Counted from the stretch's first letter, positions 1-12,135 are shown. The stretch: 64,000 nt of DNA from Austropuccinia psidii (GCA_023105745.1 JALGQZ010000006.1:65578316-65642315); one strand, 5' to 3'. Notes: generated by a model from the sequence alone, not told the origin. Numbers and translations: made by a program.

Positions 1-1518
1 ATAACACTCTCAGCTTGTGTGTGCAAATTGGGTCAATCACAATGCTGAGAATGTGGCATATGAGCTATATGTATGCCAAAAATTGGAAGGTGGATCCCAA
101 TCGGTAATATGCACACAGGCGGAAGTAGTATTACACCATCCTAATTTTTACAGCCAACATTGTAGTACATACACCTGTGTTCATGTATGCTATGGCAAAG
201 AGCAAAAGCTGTACAAGAATGTAACATGCAATAACGCCAAGCCATCAAGTCAAATTTCGCAAATCCATCCCTTTGATGCACCTTTTTGGAGAGCTCTGCA
301 TAACTACTGCACAGATGATGGTGGAATCCAAGTTAATGTAAGGGGTGCATAATAGGATGACTAATGATTTAGGTAATATGAAAATGGTGGATTCACTCCG
401 GTTCGAGGTTGGGGCAAACAATGACTGGTCCCGCTCATTGTTGGGCCCCCACACACTTTCATACGCACCCCCCCATGGGTCATACGCAGGGAATTTTCAC
501 ATGCCTGGCAGACCTTTTACGTGCCTGTCTTCCAACCAGCTATTTGCTTGTGCAAGTGGCTTGCTTAACTGCAGGCGCTCACCCGCTTTCCCGTGGAAAC
601 ATGAGGCCAATCAGTGTGGATTTTCTCAATACTCATACACATTAGCATAACCCCCGCCTATGATCCCTGAGGCTGGTTATTTATGCGTGGGGATCTGCCA
701 CCATGGGTCATATGCCGGACATTCTCACACACCCCATGGAAGTTTTGGCGCCTGGCTTGCATCCAAAAAATACCTTGGGCAGGTGGCCTATTCCTCTGGA
801 GTTTCTCACATGCATGAGGGAAATACCCTGATGCCAATCTGGGTGGATTAGTAACAGCCTCAAATGCAATAGTGGTGAATGTTTAAGTGGATCACGGCTC
901 ACAGCCGGTGCCCCCTTTGATAAAGCCAAACATTGCCCACTGGAATTCCAGTAGGTGTCAGTCCACAAGAATTTTTGGAAAAAACCAAACTCATGTTCTG
1001 TGGCATGCCACCAAACATACCTCACCCGCCCACACAAAAAGATCCCCACAGTAAAAATTTCTTATCCACTCCCACCATTTCACAGTAGGTCACTGTACAA
1101 CAATTAACCTGGGGAAGATACACTTATTGTTTGCTGTCACACCAGCAAACATGGCTGCATGCCTCTAATATGCCACTGCACAATAAGTTTCTACAAGGCA
1201 CCCAATTTCAGATATTCTAATGTCAACCTTGGTCTACCAATCCTTGTGTACTATTCTGCAGATCCAGCAGTCATATTGGTGCACCCACATTCTTGCCACC
1301 TTGCCTTGATATATGCCCCAAATCGGATATGAAAATTATGAGCCCAAGAGGCCCATCTTCCTAAAAACCATGCACGTAACCACAGGCCATCCCCCTTTAA
1401 GCCCATTGCTGCCTCTCATATAAGATCACCACCTGCATTTATTGATCTTCCTTCCCTTTAGCTAACCCTTCCTGATTGTATAGTTTCCCCCTGTCCCCAA
1501 TAATTCATAATAGCCATC
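1..1518. other. Left non-coding, repeat-bearing region of the DNA transposon
   Basis: No convincing gene is present. Short open frames here overlap on both strands and lack recognisable domains. The DNA is GC-richer than most of the window and carries GTG/CAC-rich words such as TTGTGTGTGCAAA at 15-27, which recurs at about 11027-11040 next to the Ty3 insertion. A CATATAAG box at about 1418 lies 95-100 bases upstream of the helicase start and could be its TATA element. Confidence 0.4.
473..856. repeat. Two diverged tandem copies of a ~228-bp subterminal unit
   Basis: CCATGGGTCATACGC at about 475 recurs as CCATGGGTCATATGC at about 703. CCAATCAGTGTGGATT near 606 recurs as CCAATCTGGGTGGATT near 834. 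Both pairs are spaced about 228 bases apart, so the stretch is a diverged tandem duplication. Such arrays are typical of subterminal transposase-binding regions in CACTA elements, but binding here is inference. Confidence 0.5.
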
Positions 1519-3830
1519 ATGTCAACCCCTTCACAGCCACTTTGCATTGGGATGATTAATATTTTTATTCAAATAAATAGTGATATAACCTCAAAGATTC
1601 ATAATTCCCACTTAAATGCTTGGATTATCGTACGGCACAATCAACACAACATATTGGTATATCTCCCCAATCACCAGCATGCTATTGGATCTCTCCCTGG
1701 CACCCTTTCCAAGACTTTGTTACTATTTGTTGGGGCACCACAAACTCTCATGCACTGTGGTCCTGGTGGGTCATGGATTCAAAATTGCCAATACAATCCT
1801 ACTCAAACATTATTTGTTGAGGGAGTATTTATGACTGATCCAAATGATCCTTGCTCATCTCAGAAACCCAATCTAGTGTTGATGTTCTTCACATGGTATC
1901 TGAACATTCTATTCATAATTGAAAGTTTTCAAAAACAAGACTTCTAGCTTAAAATGCCTAAAGAATATGACTGTAATACTCATAGTCAATGTCAACTCTT
2001 TACTCCCACATTTCCTGCTTCAAACTCAATGCCGCCCTCATATCCTGCTCTGTTTTCATTGACTCCCAAGCAAAAACTGATACAATTACCCAGTGGATCA
2101 GACCTCCCCATGATGACCCCGCACCATTCCATTATTCAAACCCCCTTCCTCCCTCATCAAAAGACCGGACTAGCTTTTCTTTGGGATGGAGAAATTCCCA
2201 ATGGACAATCAGCCCATAACCTCTGGGCCACCTCACCCCCTGGATCCACTTTCAAGGCCAGGCACATCATTACAAACAAGGTTGTCATCTCATTCAAATC
2301 CCTTTTGACCAAAGCCCCTCTTGGAGGACTGCTCAAGGATCATATGGGATTAGGTAAAACCATTCAGGCCATTTCTCTAATTGGTACCTCCAATTAGCGG
2401 CTAGTTACAAACCCCCAACACTCCATGCCTGCCTTGCTTAATTACCAACTGGAAATCTGAAATATCCAAGCATGCTCAGGCTGGAGCGCTGCAAGCCAAA
2501 ATCTACCATCGTCCCACTTGTCACTCATTATCCGAGGCCAAAATCTTCAGATGTGATATCATCATCACTTCTTGCAATACTATCACCAAAGAATTTAAAC
2601 AAACCAATACCTCTACATCATTCTTTTCTAAAATCAATTGGCATTGTATAATTTTGGATGAATCACAGTGAGTGTCTTATCTTTAAATGATCCAAATTAG
2701 CTTTTATATCCAATACCCCTTCCCCCATTTTATAGCTATATTTGCTCTCAATACACTGCCACTCACCATGCTATTAATAGCCTCTTATCATCCCGTCAAA
2801 TATGTTTAATGGGCACACCTATTCACATCACCATTTATGACATTTTGGGCATAATATAATTCATCACCCACCCCCAGAGCTCAGGTCAAGATAACTGGTC
2901 ACCATGCATCATGAGTAGTCTTTCCAAGGGTAGAAATAATATTTTTCATTTGGCATTGGGGAATTTAAGTTTGAACCGCACCAAAACCACACATCTCAAA
3001 TACCTCCCCACTATTGGCCATCTTTATTAACTGCTCCCAATTAACCCAACAATGCAGCAAGAATATTCCACATTATACAAAGAATTCCTATCATCCAAAA
3101 GCAAAGGACCAGGAGAATCTTTCAGAAATATTAATAAGCTGCAAATATGTTGTAGCCATCACATCATGCTTAACACAATTGCGGGTGCAGATTTGGAAGA
3201 CCACAATGGCAGGAGCACTCAGGATAACTCCTCAAAAATCACACGAACTATTGTGGATGCGGACACATTCATGATGAGTAGTAAAATTGCACACCTCCTA
3301 AAAAGCTTACTGAAGAACAAACAATCAAATTGTGTTTCAACCAAATTGGTGGTTTATACACAATTGACCCAATTCCTCAATTTGTGAGTTAATTATCATA
3401 TGCAGCCATTACCAATTGAATCCATCCGACCTTTTTTTTATGATAGAATTGGTATTGCACTTTCCCATCACTCTATCCTTTCAGCACAAATTGATGGAAA
3501 AATTACAGCATGAGCGCAGGAGAAGGCCCTGAAGAATTTCTTCAATAATCCTGAATGTGAAGTACTCATTGCATCCATTGCCACAGCTAGAACTGGCCTC
3601 AATATAACTTGCACTAATATTGTCTATTTAATGGTGAGTGGACCCTCAAAATTCTACTGTGATTTTCAGACACTGACATCCACATTTCCAGGAGACTAAT
3701 TGGAACCCAGCCATTGAGGCTCAGGCTGTTGATTGACTCCATTGTATTGGCCAACAATGACCTGTGAAGGTCATTCACTATATCACTCCTCATTAAGTTT
3801 AGGTCAACATGCAGAAGGTACATTTAAAGC
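1519..3830 (+). pseudogene. SNF2/RAD5-like helicase (decayed)
   Basis: Swi2/Snf2-family DNA-dependent ATPase, RAD16/ULS1-like, in four exons of about 1519-2667, 2736-3383, 3447-3633 and 3692-3830 with GT-AG introns of 58-68 bases. Visible motifs in order are the Q-motif-like LPHQKTGLAFLW before the Walker A block, GGLLKDHMGLGKTIQA (Walker A intact; ADD changed to KDH), ILDESH across the first intron (DEAH variant), MGTPI (motif III), then the C-terminal lobe with LIASIATARTGLN (motif V) and AVD-LHCIGQ (motif VI, first Arg lost to a stop). In-frame stops include TAG before 1954, TAG at 2395, a TAA near 3029 and TGA in motif VI, with a frameshift near 2420. It lies upstream of the Tnp2-like transposase and is probably cargo or a partner gene of that element. 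As I recall, near-identical proteins are highly repeated in rust genomes, supporting TE origin. Confidence 0.75.
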
Positions 3831-4593
3831 TCATTTTTGTCCCTGATTGTATTACTATTCTGAAATATTTCTTTATGAAAATCCCATATTCAAATCACCA
3901 ATATGTCCAAGAAAATGAAAACTCATTAACCTCATGAGCCTTCCTGATATTATCTAATTTGTGTTTGACAAAGTTTATAATTCCTTTTTACCCTGTCACA
4001 GGTCCACAATCATGAACACCATGAGCTGGATAGAGCTTTTTCAATATTTCCTCAATGAAAATTAGCAATAGAGTATTATTTCTAAGGGAGAAAATTATAC
4101 ATTCCAATTCATATTGTTTATATTCTAGCATATTTGGCAAGTTGTTGCATCTTTAAGAAATAATAATCAGATTTTATTAAACCTGCACAAATAATTCACA
4201 AAATGTTGATTTGTAACTGTGCTATACATTTATATTACTAAGTTATTTCAGAGCATCACAATTTGGCCTAATAGCTGGCATGTAAAGTATCTTGAAGGTG
4301 ATAGTCTGCATCTTACTACAGCTTTTGAGCTCATCTTGATCAAATACCTGAAATTCTAGGCCTTCCAGAATATCACCATCATCTGTTGATCATATTTCTG
4401 GCAATCTATCAATAGTTTCTTTACCCCTTTTTTTTAATCCGATTACAAAACTCTATGTCTCTATCCATTTTTATTACCAATTCATTAAATAACTGGGAGC
4501 ACCAGTGTAATCCCACTTTGCATTAAACTTGACAGCCATTTTCCACTACCTCCTCAGTATTTGAGCATACTCAAGGGTCATTGAATTGTGATG
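3831..4593. other. Non-coding spacer between convergent helicase and accessory genes
   Basis: AT-rich spacer between the 3' ends of the plus-strand helicase and the minus-strand accessory gene. I see no domain, RNA gene or clear terminator beyond general AT-richness. The last codons of either gene may extend into it. Confidence 0.4.
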
Positions 4594-6312
4594 CTAGGAT
4601 GGGAAATTTAGCCATATCACACCATTCACAAAGGCACTCACAGGTCTGCACATCATAGAATAGCTTATCATCAGACTTACTTCACAATGAATAAGAGATA
4701 CAGTAACTAACCCTTTGATTAATATTTGCAAGCTTTTGATTCTCCTTCTTTTTACCAAATACTCCACATCCTTTTGAATAGACTTCCATTCTCTTTTCAA
4801 ATAAGTGAAATATTGCTCCATTAAAGCTGCCACAACCCCATAGTTCTTATTATCCTTGTTCCAACAGTAATGATGATACTTGGTGCTGACAAGTGCAAGA
4901 CGGAAGGTACATTTAAACACCATAGACATCAGCTAATTGAACGGATGTTTCCAGGAGCTCTCCCAGTCCCAAGTGAATTGCTTTAGTCCTAGCTTATGGA
5001 GCGCATTTCTGCAGTAGCTTTGGAAACCCTGAGACTGAACCTGTGTTGATGGCTCATTGAAAACATCCTTGGGGACATATCCCAGATGACCAGCCACTTG
5101 AATCCCGATTTCACGCTCTTCTGTGCTGGGTTGTGCTGGTAGTGAGGAAAAATCTTATCCCTTACTTTGAGTAGGAACAGACAATGGGTGTGTACAGCTG
5201 ATCTCATCCCATGGACATTTTCTGGAAGTTCCGCTTTCAGCCATTTTTTCTGCTCCTTCTGGATTGCACATTTTGCCGCTTTGTGAGCTTTGTGAGCCTT
5301 GTTCCTTTGCTGTCTCATCTCTTATTGCTCAAGCATACTCTGGGCAAGAGCCATTTGAGGGTGGGTGAACTCACTATTTGACTGAGGGCTTTGCTCATGC
5401 GCCGTGGAATTGTCCCTCCTTGGTTCATCATTTCTTTCACTTTGAGTTGGAGACATGTTATCATCCTCAACATGCACAATTTTTCCTCTTGTTGAACTGC
5501 CATGACCCATCCTTGGTTTGGAGGCATATGGATGATGAGGTCCAGTGACTTTCTCTTTATGAACCAGAGGTAAAGATGCATAAAGTTCATCACCTGCCAT
5601 GCAAACTATCAGTTAACACTTCAAAAAATTAATAAATACTGGTCATACTCACAATCTTCAACTGGCTCCTGAAATCAGACTGACTTGCCTTTAGGTGCCA
5701 TTTATAACCCATGAAACAAGCATATCAAATTGTAAAAACGCTGATACTCCAACATCAAAATGACTTACTTTGATGAAGTGTCAATCCTGCATTTCTCTCT
5801 GAAAGACCACTCTGAGTAACATTTTCCAATGGTCTTTTTTGTTGCCCTCCATCAACCCACTTTTCATTGCCTACATGAACCTGAGATCCTGATGTGATAT
5901 TGATGGTTGGCTGTTTACTTCATCCAAAGGGATCCTGGGATGCGACTGGATTCCAACCAGGATTAAGGAGGAACTCACATGGAAATTTTGATTGGGGATT
6001 AGCCTTTGATGAGATTTGAGGTATGCTTTCTGGCCCCTCAGACACATTCATTTGTGTATTAGTGGGATTTGGGGTAATTTGAGTGACGGAAATATTTGGG
6101 ATTGACCAAATTCTTGAAGCTTGAGCTTTTGGATTTCCCACATCAATTTTAAGACCTGATACATTCATTGAGGATGCAATAGGGGTTGAGAGAGGAATGT
6201 TGGGACTCAATGGTGACTGTGTTTGAGCATATTCTATGCTATATTCACTATCTGAGTCATGAACAAAACCTGAACAGAATTTATGTGGCTTGGAAGATGA
6301 CATAAGGGCCAA
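4594..6312 (-). pseudogene. Accessory protein gene of the Tnp2-like transposon (unknown function, decayed)
   Basis: Read on the minus strand, about 420 codons are recoverable. Exon 1 (6312-5769) encodes a Ser/Pro/Asn-rich low-complexity N-terminus and ends at a GTAAGT donor. A tiny exon lies at about 5669-5654 (GAGCCAGTTGAAGATT before GTGAGT). A long exon from about 5598 follows, with a charged Lys/Gln-rich helix (RQQRNKAHKAHKAAK, about 5310), then WLKAELPENVHGMR, HCLFLLKVRD, and a C-terminal WNKDNKNYGVV plus a basic YLKREWKSIQKDVEYLVKRRR segment. Damage: TGA at 5919, TAA at 5319, a frameshift near 5150 and a stop before 4929. There is no enzyme motif. The basic C-terminus could bind DNA, as TNPA does in plant CACTA elements, but that is inference. 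I recall similar repetitive hypothetical proteins in rusts. It is divergent from the transposase and convergent with the helicase. Confidence 0.6.
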
Positions 6313-7344
6313 AAAAGTACAGTAATCTTTTTAACTTGAAAAGACAGCTCAGTATTATGGTAAAATAGAGTGATATGAGATGAATTTTTTTCCAACTTAT
6401 AATAGAGAAATTCTATGAATATTGGTAACCAAGTGTCTTGTGGAAGTCTAATAAGACTCTTTTTAGAATAATTCTCCCTGCCTCCTCGTGAGCTCCTCCA
6501 CTTTTGTCGGAAACCACCCTGCACGGCCTACCAGCATATAATGTAATATTTCCTTGATCTCAAAGGGGAACCATCATCCATAATTAATCAGATTCAATAA
6601 ACATTCCTCCCCCCTATTGTCACATTTTTTGAATCATCCAAGCTTCCAATATATGCATCAAAATTCCACATCATTCTACATCTGTAAAGGGGTATATTCT
6701 TGAAGGATTTACCCACAAAAGAGACATCACCTTTTCAATGAAGGCGAGACAATCCAAATAACATTACAACCAATTAAAAGCCTGCTGCACTCAAACCAAA
6801 TACCAAGACTTTAGCACCACTCCAAACGCTTATGTAATAGAGTTGTATTGTTATGTCTGTAATAAGGTTTAAACCATGTACAATGGCATTCCAGCGTACA
6901 TGGTTTGAATGTTAATCCCCTCAATTCAATGTTGACATATCACTAAGGTAATTCCCCTCAAGGTTCAAACCCACAGTATGACCATGTGTAAATAAACTAG
7001 AATATGTATGAGCATTGCGAAGCATGGCATTTTAACCAATTCCGCCATCCAGATGAGTCATGTTACACTTTATCCCCTGCAGCTCAGCCACCATTACAAA
7101 TGGGATAAAATCCTCAGCTGGCTCAAATCATCTCCCCCTTCATAAATAATCACTCAATTTTTTTCCCAATTAATAACACTCCTAAACACTTTCAAATCAA
7201 CCATAGATATTTATACACAAACCAACCTTACTCATGATTCCTGCAACAATGAAAGCCTGCCACTATTCCTCAATGTGTATATGCATGTGTTAACATTGCT
7301 CAACTCAAACACACTCTTCCCCTGAGGTTTATAGGCAGGGAGTT
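6313..7344. other. ~1-kb divergent intergenic region
   Basis: Non-coding DNA between the minus-strand accessory gene and the plus-strand transposase, so probably a bidirectional promoter in the intact element. An imperfect inverted pair, AAACCATGTACAATGG (about 6871) and GTACATGGTTTGAAT (about 6896), could form a hairpin. No TATA box stands out unambiguously. Confidence 0.35.
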
Positions 7345-10300
7345 TTGTTCACACCTTTCCAATATAAACAGCACATTAAAAATCTCAAATCAACCATTGC
7401 ACCCAAATCTCTTCTAAACATCGCTACTTCTGCATCAGGATCTGAGTGCCAGAAAACTCTATTAGATCAAATCCTCCCAGCTGGTTATTCACCATTGACC
7501 CAAAGCACATTCTCCACTCCAGCGGGTCTCAATTCAACTGCACAGAAACCATACAGTGGCAGTCAAAACCTTCCCCCACAAGACCTTGAAATGATAATAT
7601 CTGCCATTCTATCATTAAGGTATAATATAGCCCACAGGGCTTCACAAATTCTCAACCCCACCCTGAACCTGCTGATCAAGTCCAGTATCTCAAGCTCAGG
7701 TGGTCATCCCACTCCTGCATTCCATATACCTCAAGATCTCAGTACCATATTTGAACATCTCCAATTGGAGCCGGTTATTAAAAGCTATATATGTTGTCCT
7801 CAATGTTACTTTCTTGATGGCCTTACTGAATCAGTCACAACAGACCAACCCCACTGTCAACTCCATAATGACGCAAATGGTCATGATCCCCCTTGCACAC
7901 AATAATTAGGAAAATTCATCTATCCATTTGAACCCTGAACCCAAAACACAACCAACATGAAGCAAAAATTTATACCAAAAAAACATTTTATTCATCAACC
8001 ATTCAAAAATTGGCTTGCCAGATTTCTCCAGCGGGCTGGAATTATGGAAATTCTGCATCAACATCAACAATCCCAAACTCCCAAAGGTTCCCCCAAATGT
8101 GACATCTGGGATGGATTGGTCTGGAGACACTTCACTGGCACTAGAAATATTCATGACCATTCCTGGTGCATTGGCCTTCTCCATTTGTGTGGACTTGTTT
8201 AATGCACATGGAAAGTCAACCCGGTTGGCCAGCATTGGACCTATCATTCTTATTTGTCTTAATCTCCCCCTAAGTGAAAGATTGAATCCAGAGAATGTAT
8301 ATGTTGCAGGAATCATCCCTGGTCCAAAGGAGCCAACTTCCCTTTAATTGAATTACCTAACAATGCCACTCATCAAGGAGCTCAAAGAGCTATGGCAAGG
8401 TTACCATTTTTCACCCACTGCAACAGGTCCTTCAGGATCCTTTATCCATGTTGCCATCCTCATTGTTATTGCGTATTTGGTTGCCATGCGCAAGCTTACT
8501 GGATTTATTTCTCATTCAGGAAACCACTTTTGTAATTTTTTCACTATTCACAAAGCTCAAACTGAAGAAATTGGTCCTCAATTTCACTACACATGCTCAT
8601 ACGAAAATCATGAATCAACCATTGCCAAATGGCTTTGGGCAACCCCATAACAACAACAAGCAATTTTCTCTTAGTATGGAGTGCAATATTCAATTTTGGA
8701 AGACCTTATATATTGGGATACAACCAGAATGGTTAATCTTGACATAATGCTTAATTTAATACTTAGAATTTTGAAGGATCATGAAACTTTCAAATTGTGC
8801 ATTCCAGAGTGCAAATCAAAAATTTACTTCAGGTCCAGAAGGAAATCCAATGACACCAACATTTCAGACTCAGATTCAATGACCTCCAACAGCTCTCTTG
8901 ATAAAATCACATTGAGAGAGGCCCTCTCCCTGAGAAGAGATGAAGCCAGAATAATAAATGAGTCACCCCCCACTACTTCAACCCAGAAAAACTACCTCCC
9001 AATGCCCACCCCTCACACGCAAAATCCATCTAGTGGTTCTGCGGAGATTCCTTCATTTGATGCGGATTACATCCCCACTTCTGAAATCCCCTCTGAATTG
9101 GATATCAGTGCACTGAGTGATCACCAGATCAAGGGTGAGGCTCTGGAGAATCTCCGACAAATCATATCTCATACCATAATTCCCTCATTATTGACAAGAG
9201 TACCCTGCAAAATGGGTTCCCCCTCTCATGGTAGTTAAAAAGCCATGAAGGGGCTCTCTTATACAAGGTCCATATTCCAATTTTAATTCTCAGTCAACAG
9301 ATGTCATTAGATGAACACAAATCCACCAACACACAAGGAAAAATGGGTCAATCAGAAGAAATTGCAAATGAACTAACCAAGAATACATTCCATTTGATTA
9401 GTGCTATCGATATTGCCACCAGTTGGACTGTTTCAATGGATGATGTGACTGCATTTGCTGAACATTGGAAAAAATTCTGCCTTTCCAATCAACACCTGTT
9501 CACAAAACAGAAAAGTAAACCAAATCATCATTTTGCTGATCATATTCCTGAACTCTTCCAACATTGGGGCCCAGCACAAGCCTCAGCCACATGGGGTTAT
9601 GAGCACTTTATTGGAGCATTTGCAAAGATGCCAACAAATAACAAAATATGTATGTCAATTAATAGTATCAATATATCCATATTTATTAAACACATGAACT
9701 GAATAAGACTAACTTTGTGCAACTCTGAATAGATGATTTAGATAAAACCTTACTTCAACATATCTGTTGATGTTCCAACCTCTCTGTTTTCCTGAAATCC
9801 CAATCCGTCTCATGTGAAATGAAACTTTTCGAATCACAGCTTCCTGCCCCGTTCAATCACCAAAAATATAACAAACCATACCCCCATGACCAACAAAATT
9901 ATTATTTCCTGGTTGAGTACTTACAGAATTTTCATTCAACAAGGGAAATAGTTGAATGGATCAGCTTAGACACTACCGTACAATCCACAAGTCATCCCAC
10001 TTCAAGGATTGTCTCACCTTGGTATTTTCCAGTTTCAAACATTAATATTGGGAACAATATATTTTCAACTGAATCCAAAAATGTCATCAACAGTGTAGTA
10101 TGTTTTCTGAGGGGCAACTCACAACGTTTTGGTGTTATTAATAGCATTTTTCAAGTCTCTGAGCCATCTTGCATGCTGAACAATAACTTTCTAATATTAA
10201 AAACTTTGAAGATTGATGTGAATTTCTTACCAGATTGGCCGCATCTCAATATTTATAAAGCTGTTGGTTTTTATGATGGACACTTGATTATATCTGAAAA

Positions 10301-10391
10301 AGAAATAGGAGGTAACTGTGGATTGTATGATAACAAAGTTATGTTGTGTCAACTTCTTGTAATGATAAAACCGTTATTTCATGATATTTAG
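7345..10391 (+). pseudogene. Tnp2-like (CACTA/EnSpm-type) transposase, decayed
   Basis: DDE/RNase H-fold transposase of the Tnp2 (Transposase_21) type, in several frames. N-terminus 7345-7905 has a Cys-rich segment (CPQC...PHCQLH), followed in frame by DIWDGLVWRHF (about 8100). The core follows after a frameshift near 8130: SICVDLFNAHG (candidate first catalytic Asp), VYVAGIIPGPKEP, LIKELKELWQGYHF, RKLTGFISHSGNHFCNFF, then YWDTTRMVNLDIMLNLIL (normally MHNL). An acidic linker and LPSELD-like region end at 9238. A second frameshift (about 9250) leads to the conserved HHFADHIPELFQHWGP block, ending about 9702. The tail 9819-10391 (GNSQRFGVINSIFQ) follows a probable intron. Stops lie at 7903, 7936, 8344 and 8648. 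The order and spacing match Tnp2 of plant CACTA elements; the exact superfamily name is less sure than the transposase call. Confidence 0.75.
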
Positions 10392-11047
10392 TCTACAAAA
10401 ATGCAAATCTCTCAGATTCATTAGCAATTCTGCTATTTAAATAACTGACTCAAAATTTGGTGACAGAGACATGCCATTGTGACACGAAAAGCCCATTATT
10501 TCACATTGCCACAAAGAAATCGCTATTTTGACATTGGGTACAGTGTGAATAAGCCAATTTGAATGATAAAATGACCCACACACTCACCTATTGCAGCACC
10601 CAAAATTTCCAACTGCGCCATCATAACGTTGGAAGGGGAATCAGCCCTTATGCACACACCAATGAAGCTGCACCGCACCCGCACCCGCCACAAGTGGTTT
10701 CATATGCAACCTTCAAATGGTAAATGCCACTTGAAATTAGGCCCTCACATGTCTTGCCTTTGTGTGCATGATGTGTCACACCTGCTGCATTGTGCAGTGG
10801 GCTCCAACCATGTCACCCACTTATTCTGAGCTGATTTATGGCTACACATCATTTGGCCTTGGTGTGCCCTTCACACACACACCCGCACCCGCAGTATTGT
10901 GCAGCGGGCTCTACCAGTGTCATCTGCAAAATGACAATCCCACGGAGGTGGAGTCCTTTCATGGATGACATGGGGAAGTCAAACCCCCCCGCCTCTACAT
11001 CAAGACTGGCGGAAGGACCTCTTTGATTTGTGTGTGCAAACAGGCGG
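10392..11047. other. Right subterminal region of the DNA transposon
   Basis: GC-richer non-coding DNA with CACCCGCACCCGC-type words near 10675 and 10880 and TTTGTGTGTGCAAACAGG just before the Ty3 LTR. It resembles the left end in composition and the shared TTGTGTGTGCAAA word. The Ty3 element starts at 11048, so the outermost part of this end may be displaced to 30319 onwards. Confidence 0.4.
10788..10925. repeat. Pair of ~33-bp direct repeats, ~104 bases apart
   Basis: GCATTGTGCAGTGGGCTCC at about 10788 recurs as GTATTGTGCAGCGGGCTCT at about 10892, and similarity continues through a Py-CA-GTGTCA-like tail. These are candidate subterminal transposase-binding repeats of the Tnp2-like element. 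Confidence 0.5.
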
Positions 11048-11600
11048 TGTGGTATTCCTTACCAGTTTTCCAAGTTTCAAATCCACAATGTCAAATCCAA
11101 AACTTTAATCAATAATAATACTAATAATATATATAAGAAGAAAATAAAGATAAAAAGTGAAAGATAAAAGTAAAAAAGTTTCAAGAAAAGAGAAGAGAAT
11201 TATATTGAAATAACAAAAACAAGTATTTCACTGGAATCTACATCAAATTTTACCTATAGTCACATATTACCTCAACCCCATAATATCAATAATTCTCTAG
11301 ACATCATGGATTAAAGAAGAGAAATGATACTATACACTCTATACTACATACAAGAATATGATTAAAAATAATCCAGCTTGTCCAAATATTCAATATGAAT
11401 AAACATGTGTAATATTACATAAGTCATACCATTACTCTTACAATATCATGTTTTACATCTCTTGACATAAAAAAACACTTACATATAAGTTAACATAGTG
11501 TTACATTACTCAATCCCAACTTAAACTCCCATAATCAAACATTACAGGTATTACCTAAAAATCAAATTTTACATAGAAAAATACTTAACTAAATACAGAT

Positions 11601-12135
11601 CAAGGCTGTGAAGAAGAAAAATAAGCTTAGTAGAGATAAGAAGACAGTTTTAAAAAATGGTGCAATGAACCAAACATATGGTGCAATATCTGTATCAAAT
11701 GACACCATTCCAAATTTAACCACCAGCAAAAGTGTCTCAAGGCTGTGAAGAAGAAAACTAAGGTTAGCAGAGATAAGAATACAACTTTAAAAAGTGGTGC
11801 AATCAACCAAACATATGGTGCAATATCTGTATCAAATGACACCATTCCAAATTTAACCACTAGAAAAAATGACTCAAGGCTGTGCATAATAAGAATAAAG
11901 TTTAGTTAAAATATCAGTATAATTCAAAAAGTATGGTGCGATCATCCAAACATATGGTGCAATATCCTTAACAAATGACACCATTCCAAATATAACCACT
12001 AGCAAAAATGTATCAATGCTGTGCACTCACAATAATAAGGTTCAGAATGGTGCAATCAACCAAACATATGGTGCAATAACTTGATGAAATGATACCATTT
12101 TTAATTTACTCACCAGCAAAAATGTCTCAATGTGG
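11601..12135 (+). repeat. 137-bp tandem repeat, four copies, in U3 of the left LTR
   Basis: Copies start at about 11601, 11738, 11875 and 12013, each with CAAGGCTGTG or CAATGCTGTG, then CCAAACATATGGTGCAATAT, then CAAATGACACCATT. ATGGTGCAAT occurs twice per unit around a CATATG palindrome, a pattern suggestive of transcription-factor sites. The right LTR keeps only the last partial unit (about 29250-29325). Confidence 0.85.

Larger units (their letters stand above)
1..11047 (+). mobile_element. Decayed large CACTA/Tnp2-like DNA transposon with helicase and accessory gene
   Basis: This stretch holds three damaged genes: a SNF2-type helicase (+), an accessory gene (-) and a Tnp2-like transposase (+). 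They are bracketed by GC-richer, repeat-bearing DNA without genes (about 1-1500 and 10400-11047). CACTA elements are known for a Tnp2/TNPD transposase, a second protein and long subterminal repeat regions, so the layout fits one element of more than 10 kb. I could not identify terminal inverted repeats. The left end may lie before position 1, and the right end may continue after the Ty3 insertion at 30319. That all three genes belong to one element is inference from proximity, repeat-flanked ends and shared decay. A KDZ-type relative is an alternative class. Confidence 0.55.

Noticed and set aside
17..352. 111-codon frame at the left edge and overlapping frames to about 1050
   Set aside because: No domain, odd composition (His/Cys/Tyr-rich), frames on both strands overlap, and the region carries subterminal repeats.
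7345..10391. Assignment of the transposase to the KDZ superfamily instead of CACTA/Tnp2
   Set aside because: IIPGPKEP followed by LIKELKELW and the RKLTGFISHSGNHFCNFF block order resembles Tnp2 more; not decisive without a profile search.
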